Shown here piece by piece: positions 61,267-64,000 of a DNA stretch of 64,000 bases (within the stretch, counting starts at the first letter, position 1; the number at the start of each line of letters is the position of its first letter). The notes beneath the pieces are model-generated. The model did not search any database. It was given only the letters and a program-made list of their open reading frames with translations, and was not told where the DNA came from. Where the stretch lies: NCBI RefSeq assembly GCF_900104035.1, contig NZ_FNIT01000010.1, forward strand, positions 1 through 64,000, given 5' to 3'. The DNA comes from Aureimonas jatrophae (GTDB lineage: Bacteria > Pseudomonadota > Alphaproteobacteria > Rhizobiales > Rhizobiaceae). The position numbers and the translations under genes are program-made.

Positions 61267-61618
61267 TCGGGCTTGTCCTGTTGGATCCACGGACCCGAGC
61301 GTCCGTGGGCTCCCAACGCGCCGGTGGCCGAAGCGTTGCCGTGACCGGTTCGTGGCAGGACGGGTGCGCCCGCCGCCGCGAACAAGGGTCGGCGGGCGCT
61401 GGGGAACGCGGGGACACTGGCTCCGCCGCTACGAGATACAATGGCGGGCCCCGGTTCTGGTCCGCGAAACTCGAGCGGATACGAGCGAAGCTAGGCCCTC
61501 TTGGTAAGCGAAGGATGAACGGAACCGGTCGAATGCTGCGACATTCGCGCCCCGCCTCGCGCGGATCGCCTGTCCGTTCCCCCTTTATTCCCATCGTCGT
61601 CGGGCCCATATTCGCCGT
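61267..61618. other. Divergent promoter region of uvrB and the secreted-protein gene
   Basis: This 352-base stretch holds a hairpin ccacggac / gtccgtgg at 61287-61308 in the leader of the reverse gene. No convincing gene was found. It should hold promoters in both directions; a LexA-type box (GTTC-N7-GTTC) for uvrB was looked for and not clearly seen. Confidence 0.45.

Positions 61619-64000
<2,382 letters not shown>

Overview
The window is high-GC DNA from an alphaproteobacterium, most likely a member of the Hyphomicrobiales (Rhizobiales). The evidence is a CarB with the extra block seen in rhizobial CarB proteins, an UvrB with a long N-terminal extension, trxB followed by an lsrB/vtlR-type LysR gene and an AbcR-like small RNA, and an LpcC-like core mannosyltransferase. 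I would not name a genus from sequence alone.

The window has two halves that meet at a tRNA gene with anticodon CAT at 32.0-32.1 kb. The left half (1-32 kb) is accessory DNA. It starts with a decayed IS1182-type transposase and a MarR regulator. A reverse-strand respiratory cluster follows: ctaG, a CopD-like gene, ctaC, a fused ctaD-ctaE gene and a small membrane protein. Next come a secreted esterase, a catalase-like protein, two related zinc alcohol dehydrogenases (one with an internal deletion), an SRPBCC protein, a PAS/LuxR regulator, a periplasmic ClpP-like protein and a DEDDh exonuclease. A dispersed non-coding repeat (full form about 165 bp) occurs at least five times in the first 17 kb, and one copy lies at the truncated end of an ion-channel gene.

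From about 19.2 to 32.0 kb lies a Tn7-like transposon next to the 3' end of the tRNA gene. It has tnsA, tnsB/tniA, tnsC/tniB and tniQ/tnsD in one overlapping operon. Its cargo is a winged-helix gene and a three-gene cassette: a small winged-helix-like protein, an SMC/Rad50-like ATPase with a zinc hook, and a large helical protein ending in a PD-(D/E)XK nuclease. The cassette resembles Lamassu and ABC-three-component defence systems, but I cannot assign it to a described subtype. Both tniB and the ATPase gene carry a one-base frameshift at a homopolymer. These could be real decay, reversible switching or sequencing error.

The right half (32-64 kb) is conserved chromosome: a SIMPL-domain protein, DoxX, rpoD and dnaG, a cupin, chorismate mutase, carA, carB, greA, an Uma2 nuclease, two glycosyltransferases, an ABC exporter, trxB, lsrB with an AbcR-like RNA, a metallophosphoesterase, an aspartate aminotransferase, a GST, a PRC-barrel protein, a thioesterase, a globin-coupled chemotaxis transducer, a second ABC exporter, a low-complexity secreted protein and the start of uvrB, which runs off the window end.
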